64,000 nt of DNA from positions 248,001 to 312,000 of the forward strand of contig NZ_BNBD01000005.1 in the NCBI RefSeq assembly GCF_014654785.1, read 5' to 3'. The notes beneath the pieces are model-generated. The model was not told where the DNA came from. It saw nothing but the letters and a program-made list of their open reading frames with translations, and did no database searches. This document shows, one piece after another, positions 49,724 to 59,907 of this stretch. How positions within the stretch are numbered: the first letter of the stretch is position 1; every line of letters starts with the position of its first letter. Both the position numbers and the translations under genes were made by a program. The DNA is from Streptomyces mashuensis. GTDB taxonomy: Bacteria; Actinomycetota; Actinomycetes; Streptomycetales; Streptomycetaceae.

Positions 49724-50095
49724 GGCCGACCGACCTCCCGAACGGCAGACGGGGAGCGGCCCTGTCCCCCGTGTGCCCGTCGTGGGTAGCCGTACGCGGC
49801 CCGGCGCGGCCCCTGTGCCGGGCGGCTGACGGCAGCAGTGGTGCGGCGGGCCTCGTCCTGGCTCCCCTGACGGCCGCTCCTGGACCTGCGGCGGCGGGCC
49901 GCGGCGGGCGGTGTGCCGGTGGGCGTGGGTGCCCGCGGGAGCGGTGCGTCGTGAACGTGATGTCCCCACGTGTGATTTCCCCCTCGGTATCCGCCGTGAA
50001 ACTGCCGGTTGCGGGATGCTGGCGATAACGTTCGTTCACATCCCCGGCCCCGTGGGAAGACCTGTACCCGCGGGCAGTCGTACATGGAGGCAGTG
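49724..50095. other. Divergent intergenic region, no gene seen
   Basis: The 372 bases between the lipase and the B12-binding protein show no credible coding frame. The side nearest the B12 gene is AT-richer (GTGTGATTTCCCCCTCGG, GATAACGTTCGTTCACATCC), with GATAAC (50024-50029) a possible -10. GGAGG at 50086-50090 is the ribosome site of the B12-binding gene. Confidence 0.45.
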
Positions 50096-50509
<414 letters not shown>

Positions 50510-52257
50510 CAGCCCCGAGGGGCCCGGCCGGTCCCGCCGCCGGTTGCCGTGCCGCTGGTTGCTGTGCCGCCGGTTGCAGTTCCGTACGCATCGTGGCGCG
50601 CAGCCGCAGCGTGCCCACGAGACGTCCGAACGCCTCGGCCCAGTAGCCCGCGGCACCGGCCGTCACCTCCGTCTCGTCCGGCCCGGCGGGCAGGGTGGTG
50701 AGCACCTCCAGCCGGCCGGCCGCGTCCGGATCGAGGCAGCGCTCGGCCAGGCCCATCACCCCGCTGAAGCTCCACGGGTAGCCGCCGGCGTCCCGGGCGG
50801 AGTCCAGCGCGTCCACCACCGCCCGGCCCAGCGGCTCGGCCCACGGCACCGCGCACACCCCCAGCAGCCGGAACGCCTGCGACAGGCCGTGGGCCGCGAC
50901 GAACTCCGCGACCCACTCCGCCCGTTCCCCGGGCGGCAGCACCGCGAGGAGCCGCGCCGGGTCCAGCCCCGGCGCCCCTTCGGGCAGGGGCGGTTCGTCG
51001 GCGGGGCCCAGCAGCGCCCGCGCCCACGCGGCATCGTGCTGCCGTACGGCGGCGCCGGCCCACGCGGCGTGCAGGTCGGCCCGCCAGCCGTCGGCCACCG
51101 GCAGGGCGACGGCCTCCTCCGCGCCGGCCACACCCAGGCGTGCCGGCCAGAGGGACAGTGGCGCGGCCTCCACGAGCCGGCCCAGCCACCACGACCGCTC
51201 GCCGCGGCCCGGCGGCGGGGTGGGTTCCACCCCGTCGCGCTCCATCCCGGCGTCGCACTCGTGCGGCGCCTCGACCAGGATGCGGGCGACCGTGCCGTCA
51301 CCGGCGCGGCCGGGGGCCAGGCAGGCACGGGCACGCTCGGCCATGCGCGCGGACAGGGCGGAGCCCGGCAGCGCGGACAGCAGGGCGGCGGCCGTCGCCC
51401 GGACGTTGCGGGCGCGGTCGCCCAGCGCCTGTTCCAGGAACGGCTCGTCGGCCAGGGACAGCCCCTCGCCCAGCGCGTCGAGGAACATCGTCCGGTCCTC
51501 CGCCCGCTCCTCGGCCCAGGTGGAGGCCAGCAGCTCACGTGCCGCGGCGGCATCGGTACGGCGCAGGGCCGCCAGGGCGGCGGCCCGCTCGGCGAACAGC
51601 CCCTCGCGCCACACCCGCTGCGCCTGCCGCGGGTCGGCCACGCCCACGCCGGCTCCCTCGCGGAGCGCGTACTTCCACTGCGGGTTGAGCCGGGCCAGCC
51701 ACAGGGCGCGGGGGCCGGCCAGGGCCAGCGCCTCCTGCCGGAGGTCGCTGCGGGCCCGGGCCGCCTCCAGCAGTGCGGGCAGCAGGTCCGCCGGGGCACG
51801 GTAGCCATGGCGGTTGGCGGCGGCCAGCCACTGGGGCAGCAGCTCGGTGAGGTCGGGGGTGCTGCCGCGGCGCCCGCCAGGGGCGGCCCGGCCGGCGAGC
51901 AGCTGCTCCAGCCGCCGCCGGGCCGCCTCGGGCAGTGGCGGCCGTACGTCCTCGGGGGCGGGTCCGGGCACCGTACGCGCGGCCACGGGCAGCAGCCCGG
52001 CCCGTCGCCGTACGGTCCGCACGGCGGCGGCGTCCAGCAGCGCCCCGGCCACGTCCTGGCCGGGGCGCGGGGTGACGGGCGGCGTACGGCGGTCGGTGCC
52101 GAGCAGGGCGGCGGCCACGAGTCCGGCCCAGGAGGCGGACGATGCGGCGGCCGTATGGGTGACGGTGGTGCTGGTCATACGAGGCATACGAGTCTCCCGG
52201 GGGTGCTCCGGATGCTCCTGGTCGTGGGGGCGGGGCGCTGAACGCCCGGCCGCGGGC

Positions 52258-53682
52258 TCACAGCGGCACCGGCGTCGGCAGCGGTGTCTGCACCAGCGTC
52301 GGCAGCTGCGCCGGTGCCCAGGCCGCCAGGGGTGTGAAGCCCGCGTGGCCGCATTCGCCGAAGACCCGCAGGGGTGCACCGCCCGACAGGGAGGCCAGGC
52401 GCCACAGGCCCAGGCTGTCACCGCTGCCGCGGGGGTCGACCGGGAGCGCCGATCCGCCGGACGCGTCGGCCAGTTGCCAGCCGAGCTCGCCCTCGCCCGG
52501 TACGGGCGTCACCTCCGCGAGCACCACGGGCCACGCCTCCAGCCACGGGTCGTCCCGCACCGCCTCGCCGTACGCGCGCAGCGCCGCGGCCGTGTCACCG
52601 CCCGGCGGCGGCTCGGGGCACGCGACGGGCGCCGCATGGCGGGTGCCCAGTACGGCGCGCAGTGGGCGTGCCGCCGGAGGGAAGGCCAGGTCGGCGTCGA
52701 CGGACATGCCCACCGGCAGGCAGAGTTCGGGTGCGCGCCCGGCCGCCCCGTACGACAGCAGCAGCGCCATGCGGCCCGTTCCGCGGCCGTACAGCCATAT
52801 GCGGCGGGTCGTGAGCCGGCCGTCGTCGGAGTCCCGCTGCGCCAGGACGAGCCAGTGGTCGCGCACGAGCGGTCCGGCGGCCAGGACGGCCGCCGCGTCG
52901 GACGTCAGGCCCACCCGTGAACGCACCGTGGCCGCAAGGGGTTCCGGCAGCTCGCCGACGCGCAGGAACCCCTGGTTCAGGGCGTGCAGCAGCGCGCACT
53001 CCTCCAGCAGCCGCGCCGCCCAGTCGCCCCCGCCGGCCCCCGCGACCGACGCCACGTCCCTCACCCGTGCCGCCAGTCCCGGGGCCTGGGCGTCGACCAT
53101 GCGGGCGGCCGTCTCGTCCCATTGCCCGTACCCCGCGTCGCGTACGCCCGCCAGGCCGCCGCGCATCAGGTCCGTCAGGCGCTGCTCCAACTCCGTGGCA
53201 CCCGAGGTCATTCGCGCCGCCCGGCGCTCGGCGCGGCGGCGTGCCGCTGCCGGGTCGGCCGGGCCGCCGGTCGCGTCGACCGCCCTGCCGGACGCTGCCT
53301 CGTCGGCGCGCTGCCGGCGACGGTCCAGCCAGGAGGCGGCCCACTCCGGCGGGCCGGCTCCCTCCGGTACGGCGTCCCCGCCCTCCGCCCACAGCAGCAG
53401 CAGCAGGCCCAGCGCGTGCTTGCACGGGAACTTCCGGCTCGGGCAACTGCACTGGTACGCGGGCCCGTCCGCGTGCGCCAGGGCGACCACCGTGCGGTAC
53501 GGCCGGCCGCCGCTGCCCTTGCACTCCCCCCACAGCACGCGCCCGCCCGTACCCGTACTGCACGCACCCGTGCCCGACCACGGGCCGGGCAGGGCCAGCC
53601 GTGTCCCCGCCGCACGCGACGCCGCGTCGGGCGCCAGCGCCAGCACCTGTTCGACCGTCAGGCGTTCCCCCTGCGCATTCAT
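52258..53682 (-). CDS. SWIM zinc-finger protein
   Basis: A 474-residue protein with an N-terminal SWIM zinc finger: C78-x-C80 and C87-x-H89 within YQCSCPSRKFPCKHALG, followed by LLLLLWAEGG. The remainder is helical with a conserved GTGRMALLLSYGA strand region. SWIM domains bind DNA or proteins and often sit next to nucleases or helicases. ATG 53682 lies exactly where transcription from the TTGTCAGTG-N8-TACCGT promoter should begin, so the mRNA is predicted leaderless. It is the first gene of an operon with DUF5691 and divergent from the MoxR-VWA operon. Confidence 0.9.
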   Translation of the reverse strand: MNAQGERLTVEQVLALAPDAASRAAGTRLALPGPWSGTGACSTGTGGRVLWGECKGSGGRPYRTVVALAHADGPAYQCSCPSRKFPCKHALGLLLLLWAEGGDAVPEGAGPPEWAASWLDRRRQRADEAASGRAVDATGGPADPAAARRRAERRAARMTSGATELEQRLTDLMRGGLAGVRDAGYGQWDETAARMVDAQAPGLAARVRDVASVAGAGGGDWAARLLEECALLHALNQGFLRVGELPEPLAATVRSRVGLTSDAAAVLAAGPLVRDHWLVLAQRDSDDGRLTTRRIWLYGRGTGRMALLLSYGAAGRAPELCLPVGMSVDADLAFPPAARPLRAVLGTRHAAPVACPEPPPGGDTAAALRAYGEAVRDDPWLEAWPVVLAEVTPVPGEGELGWQLADASGGSALPVDPRGSGDSLGLWRLASLSGGAPLRVFGECGHAGFTPLAAWAPAQLPTLVQTPLPTPVPL

Positions 53683-53689
53683 GTCCCCG

Positions 53690-53712
53690 ACGGTACGAGC
53701 CGCCACTGACAA
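53690..53712 (-). promoter_or_regulatory. PafBC-type DNA-damage promoter of the SWIM/DUF5691 operon
   Basis: On the reverse strand TTGTCAGTG (53704-53712), N8, TACCGT (53690-53695) matches TTGTCRGTG-N8-TANNNT perfectly. Transcription should begin about seven bases on, at the ATG (53682). Confidence 0.82.
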
Positions 53713-53759
53713 TCGGCCCCGGCCCGCGGCCGACCTGCGCAGACGGCCGATTGTCAGTG
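53704..53759. promoter_or_regulatory. 15-bp inverted repeat formed by two back-to-back damage promoters
   Basis: CACTGACAATCGGCC (53704-53718) and GGCCGATTGTCAGTG (53745-53759) are exact inverse copies 26 bp apart. Identity covers the -35 element TTGTCAGTG and six bases upstream of it on each side, implying the same upstream-binding activator serves both directions. Confidence 0.85.
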
Positions 53760-53773
53760 CCGTGGTGCAGGGT
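53751..53773 (+). promoter_or_regulatory. PafBC-type DNA-damage promoter of the MoxR/DUF5682/VWA operon
   Basis: TTGTCAGTG (53751-53759), N8, CAGGGT (53768-53773) matches the RecA-NDp consensus except for C in place of the first T of TANNNT. A ~48-base leader with GGGGGAG precedes the ATG at 53828. Confidence 0.75.
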
Positions 53774-53827
53774 TTCCGGCATACCCCGGAGCACCTCCGG
53801 ACCGCACGACGAGGGGGAGTTGTGACC

Positions 53828-54934
53828 ATGCCCGGACAGCCGGAGAACAGAGTGCAACAGGTCCTGCGGCCGCACGCCGAGGACGCCTTCGCCGGCGAAC
53901 TCGCCGCGCTCGCCGCCGCCGACGACCGGCCGCGGCCCGCGCGCTGGCGCCTCTCGCCCTGGGCCGTGGCCACGTACCTGCTCGGCGGCACCCTGCCCGA
54001 CGGCACGGTGATCACGCCCAAGTACGTGGGGCCGCGACGCGTCGTGGAGGTGGCCGTCACGACCCTCGCCACCGACCGCGCCCTGCTCCTGCTGGGCGTG
54101 CCCGGCACGGCCAAGACCTGGGTCTCCGAGCACCTGGCCGCCGCCGTCAGCGGCGACTCCACGCTGCTCGTCCAGGGCACCGCCGGCACCGCCGAGGAGG
54201 CCGTGCGGTACGGCTGGGACTACGCCCGGCTCCTCGCCCACGGGCCCAGCCGCGAGGCGCTCGTGCCCAGCCCCGTCATGCGCGCCATGGAACAGGGCAT
54301 GACGGTCCGCGTCGAGGAGCTGACGCGCATCCCCGCGGACGTCCAGGACTCACTGATCACCATCCTGTCGGAGAAGACCCTGCCCGTCCCCGAGCTGGGG
54401 GAGGAGGTGCAGGCCGTCCGCGGGTTCAACCTCGTCGCCACCGCCAACGACCGCGACCGCGGCGTCAACGACCTGTCCAGCGCGCTCCGCCGCCGCTTCA
54501 ACACGGTCGTGCTGCCCCTGCCCGCCACGGCCGACGACGAGGTGGACATCGTGGCGCGCCGCGTCGACCAGCTCGGCCGCTCCCTCGACCTGCCGGCCGC
54601 GCCCGACGGCATCGACGAGATCCGCCGCGTGGTGACGGTCTTCCGCGAGCTGCGGGCCGGCGTCACCGCCGACGGCCGGACGAAGCTCAAGTCGCCGTCC
54701 GGCACGCTGTCCACGGCCGAGGCCATCTCCGTCGTCACGGGCGGCCTGGCGCTGGCCGCGCACTTCGGCGACGGCGTGCTGCGGGCGGGCGACGTGGCCG
54801 CCGGCGTCCTGGGCGCGGTCGTCCGCGACCCGGCCGCCGACCGCGTCGTCTGGCAGGAGTACCTGGAGACGGTCGTGCGGGAGCGCGAGGACTGGCAGGA
54901 CTTCTACCGCGCGTGCCGGGAGGCGGCGGCATGA
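53828..54934 (+). CDS. MoxR-type AAA+ ATPase
   Basis: A 368-residue AAA+ ATPase. Walker A is GVPGTAKT (residues 90-97, the MoxR/RavA GxPGxAK type), a Walker B-like VRVEELTRIP near 160 (E-E), sensor 1 in NLVATANDRDRG, and an arginine-finger region ALRRRFN. MoxR ATPases act as chaperones with VWA-domain partners to insert cofactors or remodel complexes, and a VWA gene lies two genes downstream. ATG 53828 is chosen because GGGGGAG is eight bases upstream; the in-frame GTG at 53822 is too close to it. It is first in a three-gene operon linked by ATGA overlaps. Confidence 0.93.
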   Translation: MPGQPENRVQQVLRPHAEDAFAGELAALAAADDRPRPARWRLSPWAVATYLLGGTLPDGTVITPKYVGPRRVVEVAVTTLATDRALLLLGVPGTAKTWVSEHLAAAVSGDSTLLVQGTAGTAEEAVRYGWDYARLLAHGPSREALVPSPVMRAMEQGMTVRVEELTRIPADVQDSLITILSEKTLPVPELGEEVQAVRGFNLVATANDRDRGVNDLSSALRRRFNTVVLPLPATADDEVDIVARRVDQLGRSLDLPAAPDGIDEIRRVVTVFRELRAGVTADGRTKLKSPSGTLSTAEAISVVTGGLALAAHFGDGVLRAGDVAAGVLGAVVRDPAADRVVWQEYLETVVREREDWQDFYRACREAAA

Positions 54935-57279
54935 CCCCGACCGCCGCCCCGGACGCCCCGCTGCTGCTGGGCGTGCGCCACCACGGGCCCGGCTCGGCGC
55001 GGGCGGTCCGGGCGGCGCTCGACCGGGCCCGTCCGGCCGCCGTGCTCGTCGAGGGCCCGCCCGAGGCCGACGCCTTGGTGCACCTGGCCGCCGACGAGGA
55101 CATGCGGCCGCCCGTCGCGCTGCTCGCCCACGCCGTGGACGACCCGGGACGGGCGGTGTTCTGGCCGTTCGCGGCGTTCTCGCCGGAGTGGACGGCCCTG
55201 CGCTGGGCCCTCGCGCACGACGTCCCGTTCCGCTTCATCGACCTGCCGGCGGCCCACACGCTGGCGTCGCCCGCCCCCGAACCGGACGCAGACGCTGCGG
55301 CTGCCCCGGCCGTCCGGCTCGACCCGCTGGCCGCCCTCGCCGCCGCCGGCGGGTACGACGACCCGGAGACCTGGTGGGAGGACGCCGTCGAGCACCGCCG
55401 CGGCGGCCCGCCGGACGGCGACGTGCTCGCGCCCTTCCGCGCCGTCGCCGACGCCATGCGCGAACTCCGCGACGCTTTCGGAGGTGAGGGCGAGGACGCA
55501 CGGGACGCCGTGCGCGAGGCCCACATGCGGCTGAGGATCCGCGACGCCCGGCGGGCGTACGGCGACGGGATCGCCGTCGTCTGCGGCGCGTGGCACGTGC
55601 CCGCCCTCACCGCCGTACGGACCGTCACCGCCGACCGGCAGCTGCTCAAGGGCCTGCCCAAGGTGAAGGCGGAGCTGAGCTGGGTGCCGTGGACCCACCG
55701 CCGGCTGTCCCGGCACAGCGGCTACGGCGCCGGCATCGCCTCGCCCGGCTGGTACGGCCACCTCTTCGAGGCCGCCGACCGGCCGGTCGAGCGCTGGCTG
55801 ACCAAGGTGGCCCGGCTGCTGCGGGACGAGGGGCACCCCGTCTCGTCCGCCCACGTCATCGAGGCCGTCCGGCTCGCGGAGACCCTCGCCGCCCTGCGCG
55901 GCCGGCCGCTGGCCGGGCTCGCCGAGACCACGGACGCCGCCCGCGCCGTGCTGTGCGACGGCTCCGACGTGCCGCTGGCCCTCGTCCACGACCGGCTGGT
56001 CGTCGGCGACGAGCTCGGCGAGGTGCCCGAGGGCGCGCCCGCGTCGCCGCTCCGGCGGGACCTGGACCGGCTCCAGCGCAGCCTGCGCCTGAAGCCGGAG
56101 GCGGGCCGGCGGGACCGCGAGTTCGACCTGCGCAAGGACACCGACGCGGCCCGCAGCCGGCTGCTGCACCGCCTGCGGATCCTGGGCGTCGGATGGGGCG
56201 AGCCCGTCGTCCCGCGCGGCGGGCTCGGCACGTTCCGCGAGACGTGGCGGCTGTGCTGGGAGCCGGAGCTGTCCGTACGGCTCGCCGAGGCGGCCGTGTG
56301 GGGCACGACCGTGGAGGGCGCCGCGACCGCGCGGGCGGAGGCCGGGGCCGTCGCGGGGGCGGCCCTGTCCGACGTCACCGCGCTGGCCGAGCAGTGCCTG
56401 CTCGCGGGCCTCTCCGCCGCCCTGCCCACCGTCCTGCGCGTCCTCGCCGACCGGGCCGCGCTCGACACCGACGTCGCCCACCTCTGCCAGGCCCTGCCCG
56501 CCCTGGTCCGCTCCGTGCGCTACGGCGACGTACGCGGCACGGACGCCACCGCCCTGGCCGGCGTCGCCGGCGGCCTGGCCGAACGCATCGTCGTCGGCCT
56601 GCCCGCCGCCTGCACCGGCCTCGCCCCGGACGCGGCGGCAACGATGCGCGGCCACCTGGACGGCGTGCACGGGTCGGTGGGGCTGCTGGCGGAGGTCATG
56701 GAGGCCACGGACACGGCGGGCTCCGGCGCCGCCCTCCGCCGCCGCTGGTCCGGGGTCCTCCGCACCCTTGCGTCCCGGGACGGGCTGCCCGGCGCGATAC
56801 GAGGGCGTGCCGTCCGGCTGCTGCTCGACGACGGCGAACTCGACGACGAGCGCGTCGCCCGGTTCATGGGGCTCGCCCTGTCGCCCGGCACGCCGCCGGC
56901 CGAGGGGGCCGCATGGATCGACGGGTTCCTCGGGGGCGGCGCCGGCGGCACGGTGCTCGTCCACGACGCGCGGCTCCTCGGTCTCGTCGACGCCTGGCTG
57001 ACGTCCGTGCCCGCCGGCGCCTTCACGGACGTCCTGCCGCTGCTGCGCCGTACGTTCGCCGCCTTCGAGGCGGGCGTGCGCCGCACGCTCGGGGAGCAGG
57101 TCCGGTGCGGCAGCGGCGCGCCGGCGCCGGAGGGGGACGCGGCCGGCTTCGGCGCGGTCCTCGACGAGGAGCGGGCGGACGCCGTCCTGCCCACCCTGCG
57201 CCTGCTGCTCGGCCCGGTCGCAACGGCCACACCCGCCACGGCGGCAAGCGCCACGACGAACAGGGGGACACAGCCATGA
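54931..57279 (+). CDS. DUF5682 family protein (possible TraB/ChaN-like fold)
   Basis: A 782-residue soluble protein of the DUF5682 family, always seen by me with MoxR and VWA genes. The N-terminus LLLGVRHHGPGSARAVRAAL...PAAVLVEGPPEAD resembles the G-x-x-H ... v-x-x-E layout of TraB/ChaN/erythromycin-esterase folds. A matching core, AVVCGAWHVPAL with KVKAELSWVPWTHRRL, lies near residues 215-260. The rest is helical with no Walker or membrane motif. If the likeness is real it could be a metal-dependent hydrolase core served by the MoxR chaperone; this is inference. Its start overlaps the ATPase stop (ATGA) and its stop overlaps the VWA start. Confidence 0.88.
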   Translation: MTPTAAPDAPLLLGVRHHGPGSARAVRAALDRARPAAVLVEGPPEADALVHLAADEDMRPPVALLAHAVDDPGRAVFWPFAAFSPEWTALRWALAHDVPFRFIDLPAAHTLASPAPEPDADAAAAPAVRLDPLAALAAAGGYDDPETWWEDAVEHRRGGPPDGDVLAPFRAVADAMRELRDAFGGEGEDARDAVREAHMRLRIRDARRAYGDGIAVVCGAWHVPALTAVRTVTADRQLLKGLPKVKAELSWVPWTHRRLSRHSGYGAGIASPGWYGHLFEAADRPVERWLTKVARLLRDEGHPVSSAHVIEAVRLAETLAALRGRPLAGLAETTDAARAVLCDGSDVPLALVHDRLVVGDELGEVPEGAPASPLRRDLDRLQRSLRLKPEAGRRDREFDLRKDTDAARSRLLHRLRILGVGWGEPVVPRGGLGTFRETWRLCWEPELSVRLAEAAVWGTTVEGAATARAEAGAVAGAALSDVTALAEQCLLAGLSAALPTVLRVLADRAALDTDVAHLCQALPALVRSVRYGDVRGTDATALAGVAGGLAERIVVGLPAACTGLAPDAAATMRGHLDGVHGSVGLLAEVMEATDTAGSGAALRRRWSGVLRTLASRDGLPGAIRGRAVRLLLDDGELDDERVARFMGLALSPGTPPAEGAAWIDGFLGGGAGGTVLVHDARLLGLVDAWLTSVPAGAFTDVLPLLRRTFAAFEAGVRRTLGEQVRCGSGAPAPEGDAAGFGAVLDEERADAVLPTLRLLLGPVATATPATAASATTNRGTQP

Positions 57280-58451
57280 CCGAGGCGACGATCGCCGACG
57301 CCGCCGAACCCGCCGACCCCGCTGCCGAGCGGCTCCGCCGCTGGCGGCTCGTCCTCGGGGCCGAGGGCGGCGGCGCGCTCGGCACCCTGGGCGGCCGGGA
57401 CGCCGCCATGGACCGCGTCCTCGATTCCCTTTACGGCCACGAGAGCGGCGACGGTGCGCGCCGCGGCGGCCTCGGCGGCTCCGCGCCGCGCGTCGCCCGC
57501 TGGCTGGGGGACATCCGTACGTACTTCCCCGCGTCCGTCGTTCAGGTGATGCAGCGCGACGCCGTCGACCGGCTCGGGCTGTCCCAGCTGCTGCTGGAGC
57601 CGGAGCTCCTGGAGGCCGTCGAGGCGGACGTCCACCTCGTCGGAACGCTGCTCTCCCTCAACCGGGCCATGCCCGAGGCCACCCGGGAGACCGCCCGTGC
57701 CGTGGTCCGCAAGGTCGTGGAGGACCTGGAGAAGCGGCTGTCCCAGCGCACCCGCGCCACCCTCACCGGCGCGCTGGACCGGTCCGCGCGGACCTCCCGC
57801 CCCCGCCACCACGACATCGACTGGAACCGCACGATCCGTGCGAACCTCCGGCACTACCTCCCCGAGCACGGCACGGTCGTCCCCGAGCGGCTCGTCGGTC
57901 ACGGGCGCGCCGCGCGGGCGGTGACCAAGGACGTGATCCTCTGCATCGACCAGTCCGGGTCGATGGCCGCCTCCGTCGTCCACGCGTCCGTCTTCGGTGC
58001 CGTCCTGGCCTCCCTGCGGTCGCTGCGCACCCGGCTCGTCGTCTTCGACACCTCCGTCGTGGACCTCACCGACCACCTGCCCGACCCGGTCGACGTCCTC
58101 TTCGGCACCCAGCTGGGCGGCGGCACGGACATCAACCGCGCCCTGGCGTACTGCCAGGCGCGCATCACCCGGCCGGCGGACACCGTCGTCGTCCTCATCA
58201 GTGATCTCTACGAGGGCGGCATCCGCGACGGGATGCTGAAGCGGGTCGCGGCCATGAAGGCGTCCGGGGTGCAGTTCGTGTCGCTGCTCGCGCTGTCCGA
58301 CGAGGGCGCCCCGGCGTACGACCACGAGCACGCGGCGGCCCTGGCCGCACTGGGCGTGCCGGCCTTCGCCTGCACCCCGGACCTCTTCCCGGAGGTCATG
58401 GCGGCAGCCCTGGAGAAGCGCCCGCTGCCGATACCCGAGGGGCCCGTGTGA
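57276..58451 (+). CDS. VWA-domain protein (CoxE-like), partner of the MoxR ATPase
   Basis: A 391-residue soluble protein. The N-terminal ~210 residues are helical (LRRWRLVLGAEGGGALGTLGG, RTYFPASVVQVMQRDAVDRLGL, RPRHHDIDWNRTIRANLRHY). The C-terminal von Willebrand A domain has a complete metal-ion-dependent adhesion site: DQSGSM (D225-x-S-x-S), the Thr in LGGGTDINRAL and the Asp in VVLISDLYEGG. CoxE-type VWA proteins pair with MoxR ATPases to mature metalloenzymes or act in conflict and stress systems. ATG 57276 overlaps the DUF5682 stop (ATGA). It is last in the operon; no clear terminator follows. Confidence 0.93.
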   Translation: MTEATIADAAEPADPAAERLRRWRLVLGAEGGGALGTLGGRDAAMDRVLDSLYGHESGDGARRGGLGGSAPRVARWLGDIRTYFPASVVQVMQRDAVDRLGLSQLLLEPELLEAVEADVHLVGTLLSLNRAMPEATRETARAVVRKVVEDLEKRLSQRTRATLTGALDRSARTSRPRHHDIDWNRTIRANLRHYLPEHGTVVPERLVGHGRAARAVTKDVILCIDQSGSMAASVVHASVFGAVLASLRSLRTRLVVFDTSVVDLTDHLPDPVDVLFGTQLGGGTDINRALAYCQARITRPADTVVVLISDLYEGGIRDGMLKRVAAMKASGVQFVSLLALSDEGAPAYDHEHAAALAALGVPAFACTPDLFPEVMAAALEKRPLPIPEGPV

Positions 58452-58711
58452 CGGGTGCCGGGCTGCGGCCGTGCGCGCCGGACGGTATACCCGTATGCGT
58501 GCGGGTGCCGTCGCGATCTGTGAGCGTAATCACGGCCCGAGTGTGACCTGCGATTTAGGGAGCTCCCTTCCACGGGGATAACCTGCGAGACGGACATGCC
58601 GCGTCAACGGTGAACGTGTGCCGCCCTCGTAATAGATCGCGTCCTCACGCTGCCCCGCGGCACGCCCGCGCAGACAACGAACCGCGATATCCAGAAAAGG
58701 GACGGACGCGC

Positions 58712-59887
58712 GTGGACCTGTTCGAGTACCAGGCGAGGGACCTCTTCGCCAAGCACGGTGTACCGGTGCTGGCCGGTGAAGTCATCGACACGCCTGAGGC
58801 GGCGCGCGAGGCCACTGAGCGTCTGGGCGGCCGTTCGGTCGTCAAGGCTCAGGTGAAGGTCGGCGGCCGTGGCAAGGCCGGCGGCGTGAAGCTGGCCGCC
58901 ACCCCGGACGAGGCCGTCGCCCGCGCGACGGACATCCTCGGCATGGACATCAAGGGCCACACGGTTCACAAGGTCATGATCGCGGAGACCGCTCCGGAGA
59001 TCGCCGAGGAGTACTACGTCTCGTACCTCCTCGACCGTACGAACCGCACCTTCCTCGCCATGGCGTCGGTCGCCGGCGGCATGGACATCGAGGAGGTCGC
59101 GGCCACGACCCCCGAGAAGCTCGCCAAGGTCCCGGTCGACGCCAACGAGGGCGTCACCCCGGAGAAGGCCCGCGAGATCGTCGAGAAGGCCCAGTTCCCG
59201 GCCGAGGTCGCGGACCAGGTCGCCGAGGTCCTCGTGACCCTGTGGAAGACCTTCGTCGCCGAGGACGCCCTCCTCGTCGAGGTCAACCCGCTCGCGAAGG
59301 TCGCCGACGGCCGCGTCATCGCGCTCGACGGCAAGGTCTCGCTGGACGCCAACGCCGAGTTCCGCCAGCCCTCGCACGAGGAGCTCGAGGACAAGGCCGC
59401 CGCCAACCCGCTCGAGGCGGCCGCCAAGGCCAAGGGCCTGAACTACGTCAAGCTCGACGGCCAGGTCGGCATCATCGGCAACGGCGCGGGTCTGGTCATG
59501 TCGACCCTCGACGTCGTCGCCTACGCCGGTGAGAACCACGGTGGCGTCAAGCCCGCCAACTTCCTCGACATCGGTGGCGGCGCCTCCGCCGAGGTCATGG
59601 CCAACGGTCTCGAGATCATCCTCGGCGACCCGGACGTCAAGTCCGTCTTCGTCAACGTCTTCGGCGGCATCACCGCGTGCGACGCGGTCGCCAACGGCAT
59701 CGTCCAGGCCCTGGCGCTGCTGGAGTCCAAGGGCGAAGAGGTCACCAAGCCGCTGGTCGTGCGCCTCGACGGCAACAACGCCGAGCTGGGTCGCAAGATC
59801 CTGACCGACGCCAACCACCCGCTGGTGCAGCAGGTGGACACCATGGACGGCGCGGCCGACAAGGCCGCCGAGCTGGCTGCGAAGTAA
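58712..59887 (+). CDS. sucC: Succinyl-CoA synthetase (ADP-forming), beta subunit
   Basis: A 391-residue TCA-cycle enzyme subunit with an N-terminal ATP-grasp domain ([38 protein letters not shown]) and a C-terminal CoA-ligase domain ([37 protein letters not shown]). It makes succinate and ATP/GTP from succinyl-CoA. Length matches the family. GTG 58712 is chosen with AAAAGGGA about nine bases upstream; the conserved MDLFEYQ start confirms it. It is co-transcribed with sucD 20 bases downstream. The 260-base upstream region holds no gene. Confidence 0.97.
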   Translation: MDLFEYQARDLFAKHGVPVLAGEVIDTPEAAREATERLGGRSVVKAQVKVGGRGKAGGVKLAATPDEAVARATDILGMDIKGHTVHKVMIAETAPEIAEEYYVSYLLDRTNRTFLAMASVAGGMDIEEVAATTPEKLAKVPVDANEGVTPEKAREIVEKAQFPAEVADQVAEVLVTLWKTFVAEDALLVEVNPLAKVADGRVIALDGKVSLDANAEFRQPSHEELEDKAAANPLEAAAKAKGLNYVKLDGQVGIIGNGAGLVMSTLDVVAYAGENHGGVKPANFLDIGGGASAEVMANGLEIILGDPDVKSVFVNVFGGITACDAVANGIVQALALLESKGEEVTKPLVVRLDGNNAELGRKILTDANHPLVQQVDTMDGAADKAAELAAK

Positions 59888-59907
59888 GGGACGAGGGACA
59901 CCACACC

